A stretch of DNA of 64,000 bases from Pagrus major (Eukaryota; Chordata; Actinopteri; Spariformes; Sparidae): assembly GCF_040436345.1 (NCBI RefSeq), contig NC_133218.1, positions 8,105,539 through 8,169,538 of the forward strand. Direction: 5' to 3'. Each line of letters opens with the position of its first letter. The first letter of the stretch is position 1. The notes under the pieces were generated by a model. It saw only the letters and a program-made list of their open reading frames with translations. It was not told where the DNA came from and made no database searches. This document shows positions 23,018 through 33,759 of the stretch, piece by piece. The position numbers were made by a program, and so were the translations under genes.

Positions 23018-23314
23018 AAGACTGGGTCCCGCTGTGTTACTCAGGCTGCACTACAGCGTCTATTCACAGGCGCGATCCCACTACTGAGCGGCACGGGGGC
23101 TTTGACCTGCTCCGTCTCCGACCTGGGCCGGTGCACCCCTCCTTAGACGACCTGGTGGTCCCGGGCTCCCCCAGGAGCACCATATCGATACCGAACTTAG
23201 TGCGGACACCCGCTCGACACAGTCCGCTGCAGCTCAGAGGTCCTGAGCTCAAACGATCCTCCAGCCTCAGCCTCCCGGGAGCTTGGATTACAGGCGCGCG
23301 CCACCGCACCCGGC
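23018..23314 (-). ncRNA. rn7sl: 7SL (signal recognition particle) RNA gene 1
   Basis: A 297-bp sequence close to vertebrate 7SL end to end. The Alu domain starts GCCGGGTGCGGTGGCGCG, the S domain includes GTGTCCGCACTAAGTTCGG and the SRP54-binding helix 8 (GACGGAGCAGGTC), and the 3' arm closes with GAATAGACGCTG and ends GACCCAGTCT. In the SRP this RNA pauses translation and docks signal peptides at the ER. Because the complete S domain is present it is a 7SL gene and not an Alu-type SINE. The CRE-like site upstream fits a Pol III type 4-like 7SL promoter. No T4 run follows the 3' end, only TTT. Confidence 0.93.
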
Positions 23315-23356
23315 GAGAGAGCTCTGCGTCATAGAGGGTTTGGGCTTCGACTGACA

Positions 23357-23364
23357 TGACGTCA
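23357..23364 (-). promoter_or_regulatory. CRE/ATF-like site of 7SL gene 1
   Basis: Palindromic TGACGTCA at -43 to -50 from the 7SL start. Human 7SL genes need an ATF/CRE element at about this distance. Confidence 0.7.
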
Positions 23365-23926
23365 TCAGGGAGCACGCTCAGGTGGCATTTAGTGACGAAA
23401 CAAACCTGCAGCTGCAGTGTGGACTCACAAAACATTTTTCATGGCAACTATTTTGCAGAAGACAACTACAGGACATCCAGGCGGTCACCTAGAGCGCCAC
23501 CTGCTGGAGGGGCGCCGCAAATTAAAAAATCTTTTTAATGGACCAATGTGGTCTTTGCAGTGGAGAGTGCCCACCTCAAGCACCTCTGAGGGTTTGTTGC
23601 ACCTCTCCATCACTTGTTGTGTTGCTCATGTGAACATTAATTTGTATTACTTGTGTGTAAACCAATAAAAAACAAACGAAATGCGTCAAATATGAAGATA
23701 TTAATGTTTAACTTCTACTCCAGACATGTTTGAATACATGTAAGATATTCTGCTTTGAATAATATTTTGTGTCTTATATGATTTTACCTTTTTAAAAAAT
23801 CTTAAAATGACATGTACTTCTTCTCCCTCATTAAAAAAAGATCCTAAATGAATGACTATGCAAATGTTTATCATTTGAAAAGTTTAAATACTGGACACAA
23901 AATGTCTCTTGCTTCACTGTACAGTC

Positions 23927-23972
<46 letters not shown>

Positions 23973-24394
23973 ACTGGTTGTATTGTGCAAGTTGCATACT
24001 TGACCATGATTGGCCAAAAATAAGTCACAATGAGCAAAACAATATTTGAGCGGATGGACACTTTAATAAACAGGTTGTCTTCCAAATGCCTCGCAGCCAC
24101 AAGGTCAGGGGTCAAGTGGTCAAATATATTGATTAATCATTTATAAAGCCACAGGTTACAACTCATCAACACTTTGTAAAGGTGACATATTAGAAAGTGG
24201 TAGCATCATGTTGTATCTGTTGCAGATGACAGAGCGGTGGCTCTTTGAGAAGTGTCCATTCCTCCAGCGGCTGAGGTCACCGTGATCGTACAGGTGTGTT
24301 GCTTTTATTATTGTACCTGTACAGTATGTAATGAGTTTGAACAATCACTGCACACATGTACCAGGAAGCTGTTTGGCCAGTATCAGCATTATTA

Positions 24395-25186
24395 TCAGCA
24401 GCCGTAGAGCAGGTTGATCCTCATGATGTCCCAGTAGGACATGCCCTGCCTCTGGCCGATCTGCGCGTTGGCGTTGGGGATGGGGGTGATGGAGTCCCTG
24501 CCGTGCTGGATGGAGAAGGCTGTTCTTCCATAGTGCATGATAGAGGAGTAGTCGTAGGGGGTGTTCAGGTTGTTGGTGTTCTGCTTGTAGAAGTTGTAGG
24601 CCATGTTGGGGTCGATGTTCTCCCAGTTGATCCTGACGTAGTAGTCGCGGTCGCTCCTGGTCTGTTCGTGCTGGAAGCCCAGAGCGTGGTTGATCTCGTG
24701 CTGGATGATGCCGTGGTAGAGGCAGCCCTGCCTGTTGAGAGAGAGCACCTGTCTGCCTCCCGTTCTGCCCAGAGCGGAGAAACATCCGCCTTTGTTCTCC
24801 ACGCTGATGTAGTCGTACTCGTTCTGACGGGGGACGAAGCGGATGCAGGTACTGCTGTGGAAGGCCTTCATGGCGTTGTCGATCTTCTGCCTCTCCCAGC
24901 CGCTGAACTCACCGCTCATGGTGAAGGGGATCATCACCATGCCGTTGGAAGCTTTCCTCCACTGGCAGCTCTGGTACCAGCACGTCATGGCGTTTCTGGT
25001 TGTGGGAGCCAGCAGGTCTCCTTCCAGCAGGAACTCATCGGTGGCGTTGTTGGAGGTCAGAATCCTGGTGGTGATGTCCATGGTGTCTGGGACTTCTTCT
25101 TCTTCTTGGCCTCCGTCCTCCTGGAGAGGATGTGCCTGACAGAGGCCGAGCAGGAGCAGCAACAGCAGGCTGGCAGAGGGAGTCAT
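24395..25186 (-). CDS. hce: High choriolytic enzyme, copy 3
   Basis: 263 residues with one change from the array consensus, Asp instead of Glu at position 24 in the acidic propeptide, which should be neutral for activity. It shares with copy 5 a synonymous TTG codon in the signal-peptide Leu run, where the other copies have CTG. TATA lies at 25283-25288 and AATAAA on the minus strand at 24304-24309. It is the HCE gene nearest to 7SL gene 1, whose transcript points the same way. Its upstream flank is broken at 25591 by LINE sequence. Confidence 0.97.
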   Translation of the reverse strand: MTPSASLLLLLLLGLCQAHPLQEDGGQEEEEVPDTMDITTRILTSNNATDEFLLEGDLLAPTTRNAMTCWYQSCQWRKASNGMVMIPFTMSGEFSGWERQKIDNAMKAFHSSTCIRFVPRQNEYDYISVENKGGCFSALGRTGGRQVLSLNRQGCLYHGIIQHEINHALGFQHEQTRSDRDYYVRINWENIDPNMAYNFYKQNTNNLNTPYDYSSIMHYGRTAFSIQHGRDSITPIPNANAQIGQRQGMSYWDIMRINLLYGC

Positions 25187-25282
25187 CTTCAGGGTCGGTC
25201 TGGAGGCTGTGGAGCTTCTGTGGAGAGCTGCTGTGGAGAGACTCTGTGAAGCTTGATGTGTGACTCAGTTCAGTCCAGGCTC

Positions 25283-25288
25283 TTTATA
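25283..25288 (-). promoter_or_regulatory. TATA box of HCE3
   Basis: TATAAA on the minus strand. The LINE insertion begins about 300 bp further upstream, so the core promoter is untouched. Confidence 0.8.
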
Positions 25289-25749
25289 CTCTCCTCTACA
25301 GGTGTGTCTGCAGGAGGATTATGGGTTGGGGTCCTCACTGCTAGGCCTAAATAAACCTCTGAGGGGAGGACTCCACAGACAAACTACTTTTTAAACATGG
25401 TTTGTTATCTCTGCTCATTAGATGGATGAACACAGCTTCTGTCAAGATAAACACATTACACGGTCTTCAACCAACAAGACGTCACATCATCTCTGTCAAA
25501 CTAACCTTAATTCAAACAGAATAATATATATCATTGTCTCTTTGAAAGCTGCTCTTGTAGTTGTTCCATGCCATTTATTTGTGTGTATAAGTAGACTTAG
25601 ACTTAGACTTTTCTTTATTGTCATTCAAAAGTACACCAGAACGAAATGTTGTATTTGGCTCAGTATAGCACAGAATATTGACAGCAGCAAGTATTTACAA
25701 TAAATAAATAAAATAAAAACTGTACACATTAATACTATATGAAATTTAA

Positions 25750-26207
25750 TTTAGCTTTTACTGTCTTAATCCATCAGCTTTAGCCTTTTTACCTTTTACC
25801 CTATCATACTGTTTTATTGTTTTATTTTAATGTTTTAGTTGTTTTTATTCCCTCAGTCTTTAGCTTTATACTTTTATCTTATTTTACTGTTTTACTCCCT
25901 CAGATTTCCAGTGTTTCCCTAATGGGGGCCTACCACACCGGGAGTTGTTTCTGGTCTACCGATGGGGGTGTTGTCCCGTGGACGGCTCTGGCCCGGGTGG
26001 CTAGAGGGTTCTGCACCTTGGTGTGGAGCCTCCTGTCTGTCTGGGCTGGGGTGATCCCTGTGGCGGCGCCCCCTGCGATCATGGAGACACCATGATGTCT
26101 CTCGGTGTGCGCGGCCCCCAAAGGTAGCTTCTTCCTCACCTCAGATCTCAGTGCCCAGCCATGTCTCCTCAGTGACAGCAAGTGTAGGTGTGTGAGTGTG
26201 AGCATGT

Positions 26208-26243
<36 letters not shown>

Positions 26244-26428
26244 ATGTGTGTGTGTGTGTGTGTGCGTGTGTGTATGCCTGCGTATGTGCCTGAGTGTGGG
26301 TTTTTATGGTTATTCTTTGTTGTTCACAGTTTTTCTTTGTTGTTTTTATCCTCTGTGAGGCACTTTGTGATACTCGATGTATGAAAAGTGCCATACAAAT
26401 AAAAGTTGATTTGATTTGATTTGATTTG
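25750..26428 (+). mobile_element. LINE 3' tail nested in the minus-strand LINE
   Basis: Ends with CTTTGTGATACTCGATG, then ATACAAATAAAAG and four TTGAT repeats (26408-26428), a typical 3' end of a teleost LINE. No reverse transcriptase is left. A (GT)n microsatellite occupies 26210-26276. Confidence 0.6.
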
Positions 26429-26510
26429 AAATACGAAAATATATATCGCACAATGTGTATTATTATATTGCACAGTCAAGTGAAGAGCACATGAAGAGCA
26501 CATCTCCCCC

Positions 26511-26577
26511 CTCCACATCTCCCCCCTCCAATTCTGACCGCCTCTGTAGAAGGCGGTCAGAATTGGAGGGGGGAGGT
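26511..26577. repeat. Perfect hairpin in LINE sequence
   Basis: CCAATTCTGACCGCC (26527-26541) and its exact complement GGCGGTCAGAATTGG (26551-26565) flank a 9-base loop. C-rich and G-rich runs extend the arms on both sides. Confidence 0.8.
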
Positions 26578-26885
26578 GTGCTCTCTTCATCTGGCGCAGA
26601 AAGTGCATGCGCTGCTGAGCTCTCTTTACAAGAACTCCAGTGTGGTGGGACCAGGTCAGAGTGTCTGTTATCTGCATCCCCAGGAACTTGGTGCTGCTGA
26701 CTCTCTCTACTGCTGTGTCATTGATGAGGAGTGGTGTGTGACTGGGTTGGCTCTTCCTGAAGTCGACGATGATCTCCTTTGTTTTTTCGACGTTCAGGGT
26801 GAGGTTGTTGATTTTGCACCAGTCCACAAGGTGTTTCACCTCCTCTCTGTAGGCCGTGTCGTTGTCAGTAGGCCGTGTTGTTCTC

Positions 26886-27799
26886 AATTAAATAGTTGGG
26901 ATGCAAACTAATACATGAACAGGTAAAAATGTTGTGAACAGATACGAACACCATCTGAACACTTGCAGTAATATTTGCTTTTTTCCCCACTGATCCGTTA
27001 CTGGACTGATGAAGTTACAAACTTAGGTTGTAATGTGTGGAATGAAAAAGGTGATATCTCTGGTTGGACTGTGTTGATTTTGATCATTTGTTTATAAACT
27101 GTCCATAATGACACAACATTGTTAGAGGAGTGCAATGCAGATCAGTGGTCTGCTTTTCAAACGTGCTGTCTACATTACCCATAATGCAACTTAGACACTC
27201 AATGACATCACTGGAGGTCATTTATCATATTACATGCAGCTTCCTCTGGAGCCACAAAATGTTTTATACTACTGTTTTCACATATGCAGTAGTACTCCCC
27301 AAAACCATTCAACACACTTTAAAGTGTAAAATTTCTGAAGTTACCCTTTAATAGAGTAGTGAGTAGAGTAATATTTTGGGAAGTTTGCTTATTAGACAAT
27401 TATCTTAACAATTCTGCAGGTAGCTTCAGAGTGAAACCACAGTTGTTTATGTCGTTTGCTTCCCAGCTTTCTCTCGTATACATCGATATGTGTTTGAAGC
27501 ATCAGAATTAAATCATAAAGACAGCTGCAGATGTTTCTCTTCTTTTCACAGAACACAGTGCATGATGGGAAAAACTCGACTTTTCCCCTGATGGAGAAAA
27601 GTTTGATTAAATATAACTAGATTTATTTATTTGATGTATTAAATGATGACCATGTTAATAAAAACAGCTTCTCTCATATTAATGGATTTATTTACAGTTT
27701 GTTCACATTATAAACAGAACATCAGGTAAAGGCAGTGCATTGTAACAATGTTCATCTGAAGGCAAAGATCAAGATAAAATAAATAAATACATCACTTCC
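26886..27799. other. HCE3 upstream flank joined to Ig-cassette 3 flank
   Basis: HCE upstream sequence up to about 27390, then directly the 3' flank of an Ig cassette. The junction differs from that in cassette 1: the MITE fragment and about 500 bp are missing. No gene. Confidence 0.5.
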
Positions 27800-28423
27800 T
27801 GTCATGGTTCAGCGTCTGTTTGTTTCTGTTTCCTGTTTTATTTTGGAGTTTTGCCCTTGTGTGTCACGTCCTGCTTGTCAGTTCCTGCTTTGTGTTTCTC
27901 TGTTGATTCCCTCACCTGTCCGTGTCCCTCCTCACTCCAGCTGTTTCTCATCCCCTCATTAGTGTTGCCGGTATTTAGTCTTTGTCCTCCTTCTTGTCTT
28001 CGTGAGTTCGTTTTGTTTCCATCTCCATGATGTTTTGTGATTTTCCATTCTCGACTTTTCTCTGTGTTAGCCTTTGTCCATCTTCCTCTGTGTTCGTCCG
28101 TGTTTCCCCTTGTTGTCACCCTTTGTTCTCCACCAGCTACTTCCCCAGTGTTTCCTCCTGTGATTCCTCGTGTCTCCAGTTTTGGTATGTTTGTAGTTTG
28201 GTGTTTGGTTTCTCTTTTGATTTGTACTTTGCTTTTGTTTACACTTTGTTTTAGCTTTAAGTTGCTACTTTGTTTTTGTTCTCGTGACGCATTTTTAGTT
28301 CTGTATTCCTCGTTTGTTTGTATTCAGCTTTTTATTAAAGCTCGCCTTTTGTTTTCCCCATATCCTGTCTCCTGTGTGTCTGCATTTGGGTCCTCCATTT
28401 TTGTATAACCCTTAAGTCTGACA
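27800..28423. mobile_element. Solo LTR (Gypsy-like)
   Basis: 624 bp beginning TGTCATGG and ending GTCTGACA, flanked by a 5-bp target duplication CTTCC (27795-27799 and 28424-28428). No internal part is present, as expected after recombination between two LTRs. It is absent at the same site in cassettes 1 and 2. The intact termini and exact duplication suggest a young insertion. The Gypsy label is inferred from the sequence style only. Confidence 0.75.
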
Positions 28424-28867
28424 CTTCCTGTGTGTCCTGTAACATCATACAACACATGAGAACAAGCAGATCAGTTCACCTGAAGCTTCATGACATCCTG
28501 CAGGAGTCCAGTACAGGAGAGATGACATATGAATCATAATGTCATGTTTTATTATGGATAAATACAACAGGTAGAGAAATGCAAAATATAAACGTAAAAT
28601 ATAAATGTAAATATATACAGTTGTAACATACACATGGTGTACAAGGTCAACGTGTTTCTCAGTATTGTTTCAGTAAAGTGAAAACAGAGCAGATTTCAGA
28701 TCTGTCTAATAAGTGACAGAGTTTGATGAGACGTCCTGTCAAAATAATGGACAAGATGAAGAACGTTTCCTCCATCAGCTCCATTTTTGTTGTTCATCAG
28801 TTGTTTCCTCTGAGTCTTATGACTCTTAACGGTCTCATTAAGTTGTTGATCAAACTGTTTCCTCTGA

Positions 28868-29876
28868 TCATGCTGAGCTGTAACTTAACGTACATCCTCC
28901 ACTGGACTCATCAGACTGACAGTGAATAAATAAATAACTAACAAACAACACAACTATCACTGCTGCTGTCAGCCCCAGTCCACAGTAGAGGCCGATCCTT
29001 CCTCGACTTGCTGTGTTGGGTCTCTCAGGTGTGTCTGTGGTCGGTCTCTCAGGTTCGGGCCGATCCCTCGCTGCTGTAAAGAGACCAAACAACAGAACAG
29101 CTGAAGTTGTGACAGATTTCTCAGATACTGTGAGAATGAAGTGAAAGGTTGTGGATTGTGTTTGTCCTCAATACTTTCCTTCAGGTTCTTATTGATCAAA
29201 AAAGCTGCTGAATTGAACCTGTTAATAAAGTTCTACTGACTTCTACTCAAGCAACTTACCAGAGACGTTGAGCCGACAATCACCGGAGTTCACGCCATAG
29301 TTTGTCATCACTTCACATAGGTACTGGCCTGAGTCCTCAGTCCTGAGGCTGGACACATGAAGTCTGAGTCGTCCGTCTCTGAGGACATCTTTGTCACACT
29401 GGACTCGTCCTGCAAACTGTTGATCCCGAGACTCTGGGACCTCAACACCTTCATGTAGTTCAAACAGGACTGGGGCTGTGTGATCAGTTATCAGCTGACA
29501 GAAGATATAAAGGGAGTTGGGGGAAGTGTCAGTTGTGGTTGTGAACATCCATTCCAGTGTGATGTTGTGGTTCTCCTCTGCCTGATAGGAGGTCTGTGCC
29601 ACATTCACTACAAATGTTCCTGTTGAGGAGACAGAGAGGGAAAGTGAGCAGCAGACACACTGACAACTTTAACATGGCAGCCTTTAAACTCCATCTACAC
29701 ATGTTTCTGTGGACAGTTTAGTGACGTCTCAGAGCTGCAGAGGCTCATCAACATCAACTGTTTGCTCGAATGTGGCTACTTTAACTGATTCACTGAATCA
29801 CAGTGTAATAAAGTGAAACTGTAAACTAACCACAGATACAGTTGAGGCTGATGAGCAGCAGGATGCTGCAGATCAT
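28868..29876 (-). CDS. Ig V-type single-pass membrane protein, copy 3
   Basis: Exons are 29876-29831 (signal peptide), 29619-29260 (Ig V-like) and 29073-28868 (stalk, membrane segment, tail), with GT-AG phase-1 introns, giving 203 residues. This is the only copy with all three exons and a full tail (about YLFIHCQSDESSGG onward), so it is the best candidate for a working gene. Differences from copy 2 include an extra Cys at position 90 (VQCDKD for VQWDKD), NSGD for NSSD (losing a glycosylation site), and a shorter stalk. The Trp39/Cys56 exchange at the canonical Ig positions is kept. A solo LTR lies about 450 bp beyond its 3' end. The ligand and function cannot be read from the sequence. Confidence 0.72.
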
Positions 29877-30431
29877 CTTCTCCCTGTGAGAGGAGACAGA
29901 GGTGAAGAGTCATGTGATCACAGTTCAGTCCTCACATGTACCACAACAAACATCTACAGTCTGTCTTCAGTCTTTACAATACTGCTTTGTCTTTATTATC
30001 CTGCTCATTACACACGAGGACTTCCTGACTGGACACAGTCTTGATGCTAACGCTAAGCTGCTGTATTGTACTTGTATGTTAACATCAGTAATGTTTGGAC
30101 ACACAGCACTGAAATAATGCTACAGTTTTACCATTATAATTAACAAGAAGGCACAAGTATTTAAGAATCTGTTGCAGACAGCATTTCACAAAGTGTTTCT
30201 TCTGACGCAACAAGTCTTAAAACTGATCAAGTGCAACAAAAACTGAGAAATGATTATCTTCATAAGAAAAGCATCCTTCTCCTGGATTAGACTCATTCAC
30301 CAACTTCATTATTACACATGAATATAACATTCAGATGTCAAAAGTAAGTTCAAACAAAGCACCGAAACAAACACATCATAACACACAAAATAGTTAAATT
30401 CAAAATGATCTGAAGAGCAAACACACCTTTA

Positions 30432-30595
30432 TTACATGATGAGAGCTGTCAGATAACTTTGAGCTGCATGAAGGAGAAATATTAGACCAGCGACTATGAC
30501 AACTCCACAGTTAATGACTCCAAGAACCGTTTTAACTTTGTTCCAATGGTGTGACGTCACTTCCTTCTTTGGCCCTCCTGGTGTGTGTTCTGCAT
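30432..30595 (-). pseudogene. Orphan transmembrane exon of an Ig-type gene
   Basis: After a TCTTCATGCAG acceptor the frame (phase 1, as in the Ig genes) runs 53 codons to a stop that overlaps AATAAA. It encodes a hydrophilic stalk (PGGPKKEVTSHHWNK) and a membrane segment (VLGVINCGVVIVAGLIFLLH). No Ig exon lies in the next 900 bases upstream on the minus strand. It is either the remains of a different Ig subfamily member or an alternative last exon. Confidence 0.45.
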
Positions 30596-30599
30596 CTGC

Positions 30600-32150
30600 A
30601 TGAAGACAGAAAACCAGTGTTAGTATCTGATATCAGGAGCATCAACTCATCAGAGTCAAACCACCACATCAAGAACATTTATACCAACTCAGCAAACGTA
30701 GAAATGAGACAATAAGTGACTAAATAAACAGGTAACAACAAGTAAATATCCATCTCACAACCAGCTGCTAGTCACATAACAGAAGTTACACCACATGGCC
30801 ACACGGTGGCGATACAAATTTGAAAATAGCTTAAGATATTAAGTTCATATTATCCACACAGTACAGTGGTTTATGTGATATATTTAAAAGGTGATATAGT
30901 GACATTAAAGCAACAAAATGTAACTTCCTGGAAAAATATAGCTGATTGTTTAGTCTCATCTCCAGGTCATCAAATAGCCTACTGAAGATTTGAGTTGACA
31001 CGTCAGTGACGTTATGACACAAGATGACATCAGTGGTTGAACTGTCCATCAGCAGGAAACATGACAACATGTGGATTCAGCTGCAAACCACAACATCTAG
31101 CTGCCACATGAAAACCCTGCAGAACTAGTGCTGCTGCTACAGACAGATGGAAGTTGTGTATCTGGTGACATGTTGTCAATGTTGTAAGACTGATACATTA
31201 AAAATACATATAAACAGTGTCTCCATATAAAGTCATGAGAAAACCACTGCAAATAAACACAAACAAGCTGATGTTTGTGTTAATGTAGATGAAGGTGGAG
31301 GTAAATATCAACACTGACTCTGTTTAGTTTCATCAATAAAATCTGATCACACACAAGATTTATACAAGTGGAAATGATGTTTCTGGTAGAATGTCCCTCA
31401 TACAGCTGACTGATCAATCTGATAACAGACAAGATTACTTACACAGACGAGCTGCTGAAATCTCTGCTGGTTTGAGAACGAGATTGTAAAGACCGCACAG
31501 AGTAAAGTCATCTGTTTTCGAGGGCGTTTTATCTGTCACATATACCTCCACTATCCAAATCACGATGACACATCTTCTATTACACAAAACCACTGACTTT
31601 TACGTTGGTGTAGTTCGCAGTAATACCGATCTGACTAGCAGAGTGTGTTCTGTTCAAAGTTTTCTGCCCACCTTCAGAGTGAAACCTGAATGACATTATG
31701 ACATCCTGCAGGAGTCCAGTACAGGAGAGATGACATATGAATCATTATGTCATGTTTTATTATGGATAAATACATCATGTAGAGAAATGCAAAATATAAA
31801 TGTAAATATATACAGTTGTAACATATACATGGTGTATGAGGTGAACATGTTTCTCAGCATTGTGTGTGTGTGTGCATGAGTGTGTGTGTATGTGTGTGTT
31901 TTTGCATATTTTTTTACTTTTGTAAATGCTATAAATGCTGTAAATAACATATATACTAATGACAATACAATATTTTTTTTTAGCTTTCTTCAGGGATTTT
32001 TCAAGCATGGTTATTAGATCCCGTGATGAAGGATTTGTGCAATTTACATTGGTGTTTATATACTGTATTTCATTTATTTATCTTGTTTTTTGTCTCTGTT
32101 CTTGTTACCTTTTTGTATTTAAGATTATATATAATAAAATAATACAAATA

Positions 32151-32248
<98 letters not shown>

Positions 32249-33480
32249 TGTCAAGGGATGGTTCGCCCAGGGCATAAATCTAGCAAGGACTGCCCCTGTT
32301 ATGAGGTCTACTGCAATGGTCCTGATCAATTAATGATGGAAGACACGGACCTGCATAATCGAAAGTACTACTCATACAACTACGACTAATAATAATAATT
32401 TAATCATTGTTATTATGATTTCTATTAATAATAGTGATCAATAACATTACAGAGACAAACGATTATGGCTTCTCACATTTAGGCTATTCTGCTAACACAG
32501 TGAGAAAAGGGAAAAGCTGTATTAAAAATAAATACAAACAAACAAACAAACAATCAGAACAGATCACAGAGCAGCTGGTCCTGACCACACGGATCTTCAT
32601 AATCAATAATAATAACAATATTAATCATAATAACTCTGATATAGTGTATTTTATAGACTTTTATAGATTATGAACTCTGACCTTTATCCAGCTAACAGTG
32701 CTGCCAAAACGACCGGAAAGGGGAGAAAATACTAAAGCCGCTTGACAGACCACAGGGACCACAGGGCAGATCACTGAGGAGCTGGTCAGGATCAGTGTCT
32801 CTAGCGCCCCTAGTGGCCGGAAACCACTGGTCCCTGCCATAGACCAGCTGGTCCGTGCCACAGAGCAAGGAATCGGCTACAACCCCCTCTCCAACTCCGT
32901 GTGGAGGTAAATATCAACACTGACTCTGTTTAGTTTCATCAATAAAATCTGGTCACACACAAGATTTATACAAGTGGAAATGATGTTTCTGGTAGAATGT
33001 CCCTCATACAGCTGACTGATCAATCTGATAACAGACAAGATTACTTACACAGACGAGCTGCTGAAATCTCCGCTGGTTTGAGATCGAGGTTGTAAAGACC
33101 GGAGAGAGTAAAGTCATCTGTGTTAGTGGGGTTTTCTCATATACTCGCCTGCAATCTGACTGAGGAAGCAACCAAACCATAACTTCCTTTACTTGTACCT
33201 TATTTATTCATCAAGTCGGACGTTTTGTCACCTGAGGGGGTAGCCTATGTGTAATAATCTTGTTCATAGTGCTGCAGTGTCGGCATTCGCACGGGCAAAT
33301 TTGAAGAACAAAACTTATACTGTACCACTCTCACTTCCTGATTTAGGTCATCAGCAGAATTTTTGACTCAAAACACGCTGCATTTTACCGCTACACAGCA
33401 TTTTTATCACTGACTACAGATTTAACGTCTCGGGACGTCGCAGTAACACCAGTCTGACTATCAGACTGCGTTCTGGTCCA
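30600..33480. other. Duplicated cassette flanks, no gene
   Basis: 31294-31560 and 32903-33150 are two copies of the cassette 5' flank, each with the candidate 5' UTR exon (donor next to 31443 and 33049). 31690-31850 repeats 28480-28640. Between them lie AT-rich sequence, microsatellites, and an unrelated G+C-richer stretch (32690-32900) of unknown origin. Confidence 0.45.
32159..32248. repeat. Compound (AC)n-(AT)n-(G)n tract
   Basis: About 13 AC units, about 16 AT units, then an uninterrupted run of roughly 29 G (32220-32248). Such a G run is prone to sequencing and assembly error. Confidence 0.9.
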
Positions 33481-33489
33481 AGTTCGTGC

Positions 33490-33720
33490 ACAGATTCAGA
33501 GTGAAACCACAGTTGTTTATGTTGTTTGCTTCCCAGTTTTCTCTCGTATATATCAATATGTGTTTGAAGCATCAGAATTAAATCATGAAGACAGCTGCAG
33601 ATGTTTCTCTTCTCTCCACAGAACACAGTGCATGATGGGAAACACTCGACTTTTCCCCTGATGGAAAGAAGTTTGATCTGAAGTTTTCTTTGTTTAAATG
33701 TAACTAGATGATTTTATTTA
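33490..33720 (-). pseudogene. Ghost Ig cassette (3' flank only)
   Basis: Matches the 3' flank of the other cassettes (11635-11890, 17985-18240, 27420-27640), including the CATGATGGGAAA motif, but then jumps to the cassette-5' side sequence at about 33770. The coding exons have been deleted. Confidence 0.55.
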
Positions 33721-33759
33721 ACCCATTACATGAGGACCATGTAAGGATGTAGGACTCTT

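Larger units (their letters stand above)
25591..26885 (-). mobile_element. 5'-truncated LINE (CR1/L2/Rex1-like), interrupted
   Basis: Inserted in the HCE3 upstream flank; the other copies run on without it (GTGTGTATAA then AATTAAATA). The 3' end is at the left, with AAGTCT tandem repeats on the minus strand and ACAATAAA just before them. At the right the minus strand encodes the C-terminal part of a reverse transcriptase, about 26540-26887, with HLVDWCKINNLTLNVEKTKE, KFLGMQITDTLTWS and LTAFYRGG. This arrangement is typical of the CR1/L2/Rex1 group. A second LINE tail lies in its middle. Confidence 0.75.

Noticed and set aside
23018-23314. Primate Alu contamination
   Set aside because: The complete 7SL S domain is present, the bases differ from human 7SL, and the flanks are fish sequence shared by three loci.
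23011-23435. Open frames over the 7SL genes on both strands
   Set aside because: The DNA is 7SL RNA from end to end. The frames are a by-product of its GC-rich, stop-poor sequence.
26210-26276. Cys/Val-rich frame in a GT repeat
   Set aside because: Simple microsatellite translation. The same applies to the Leu/Ser runs in the (CT)n tracts.
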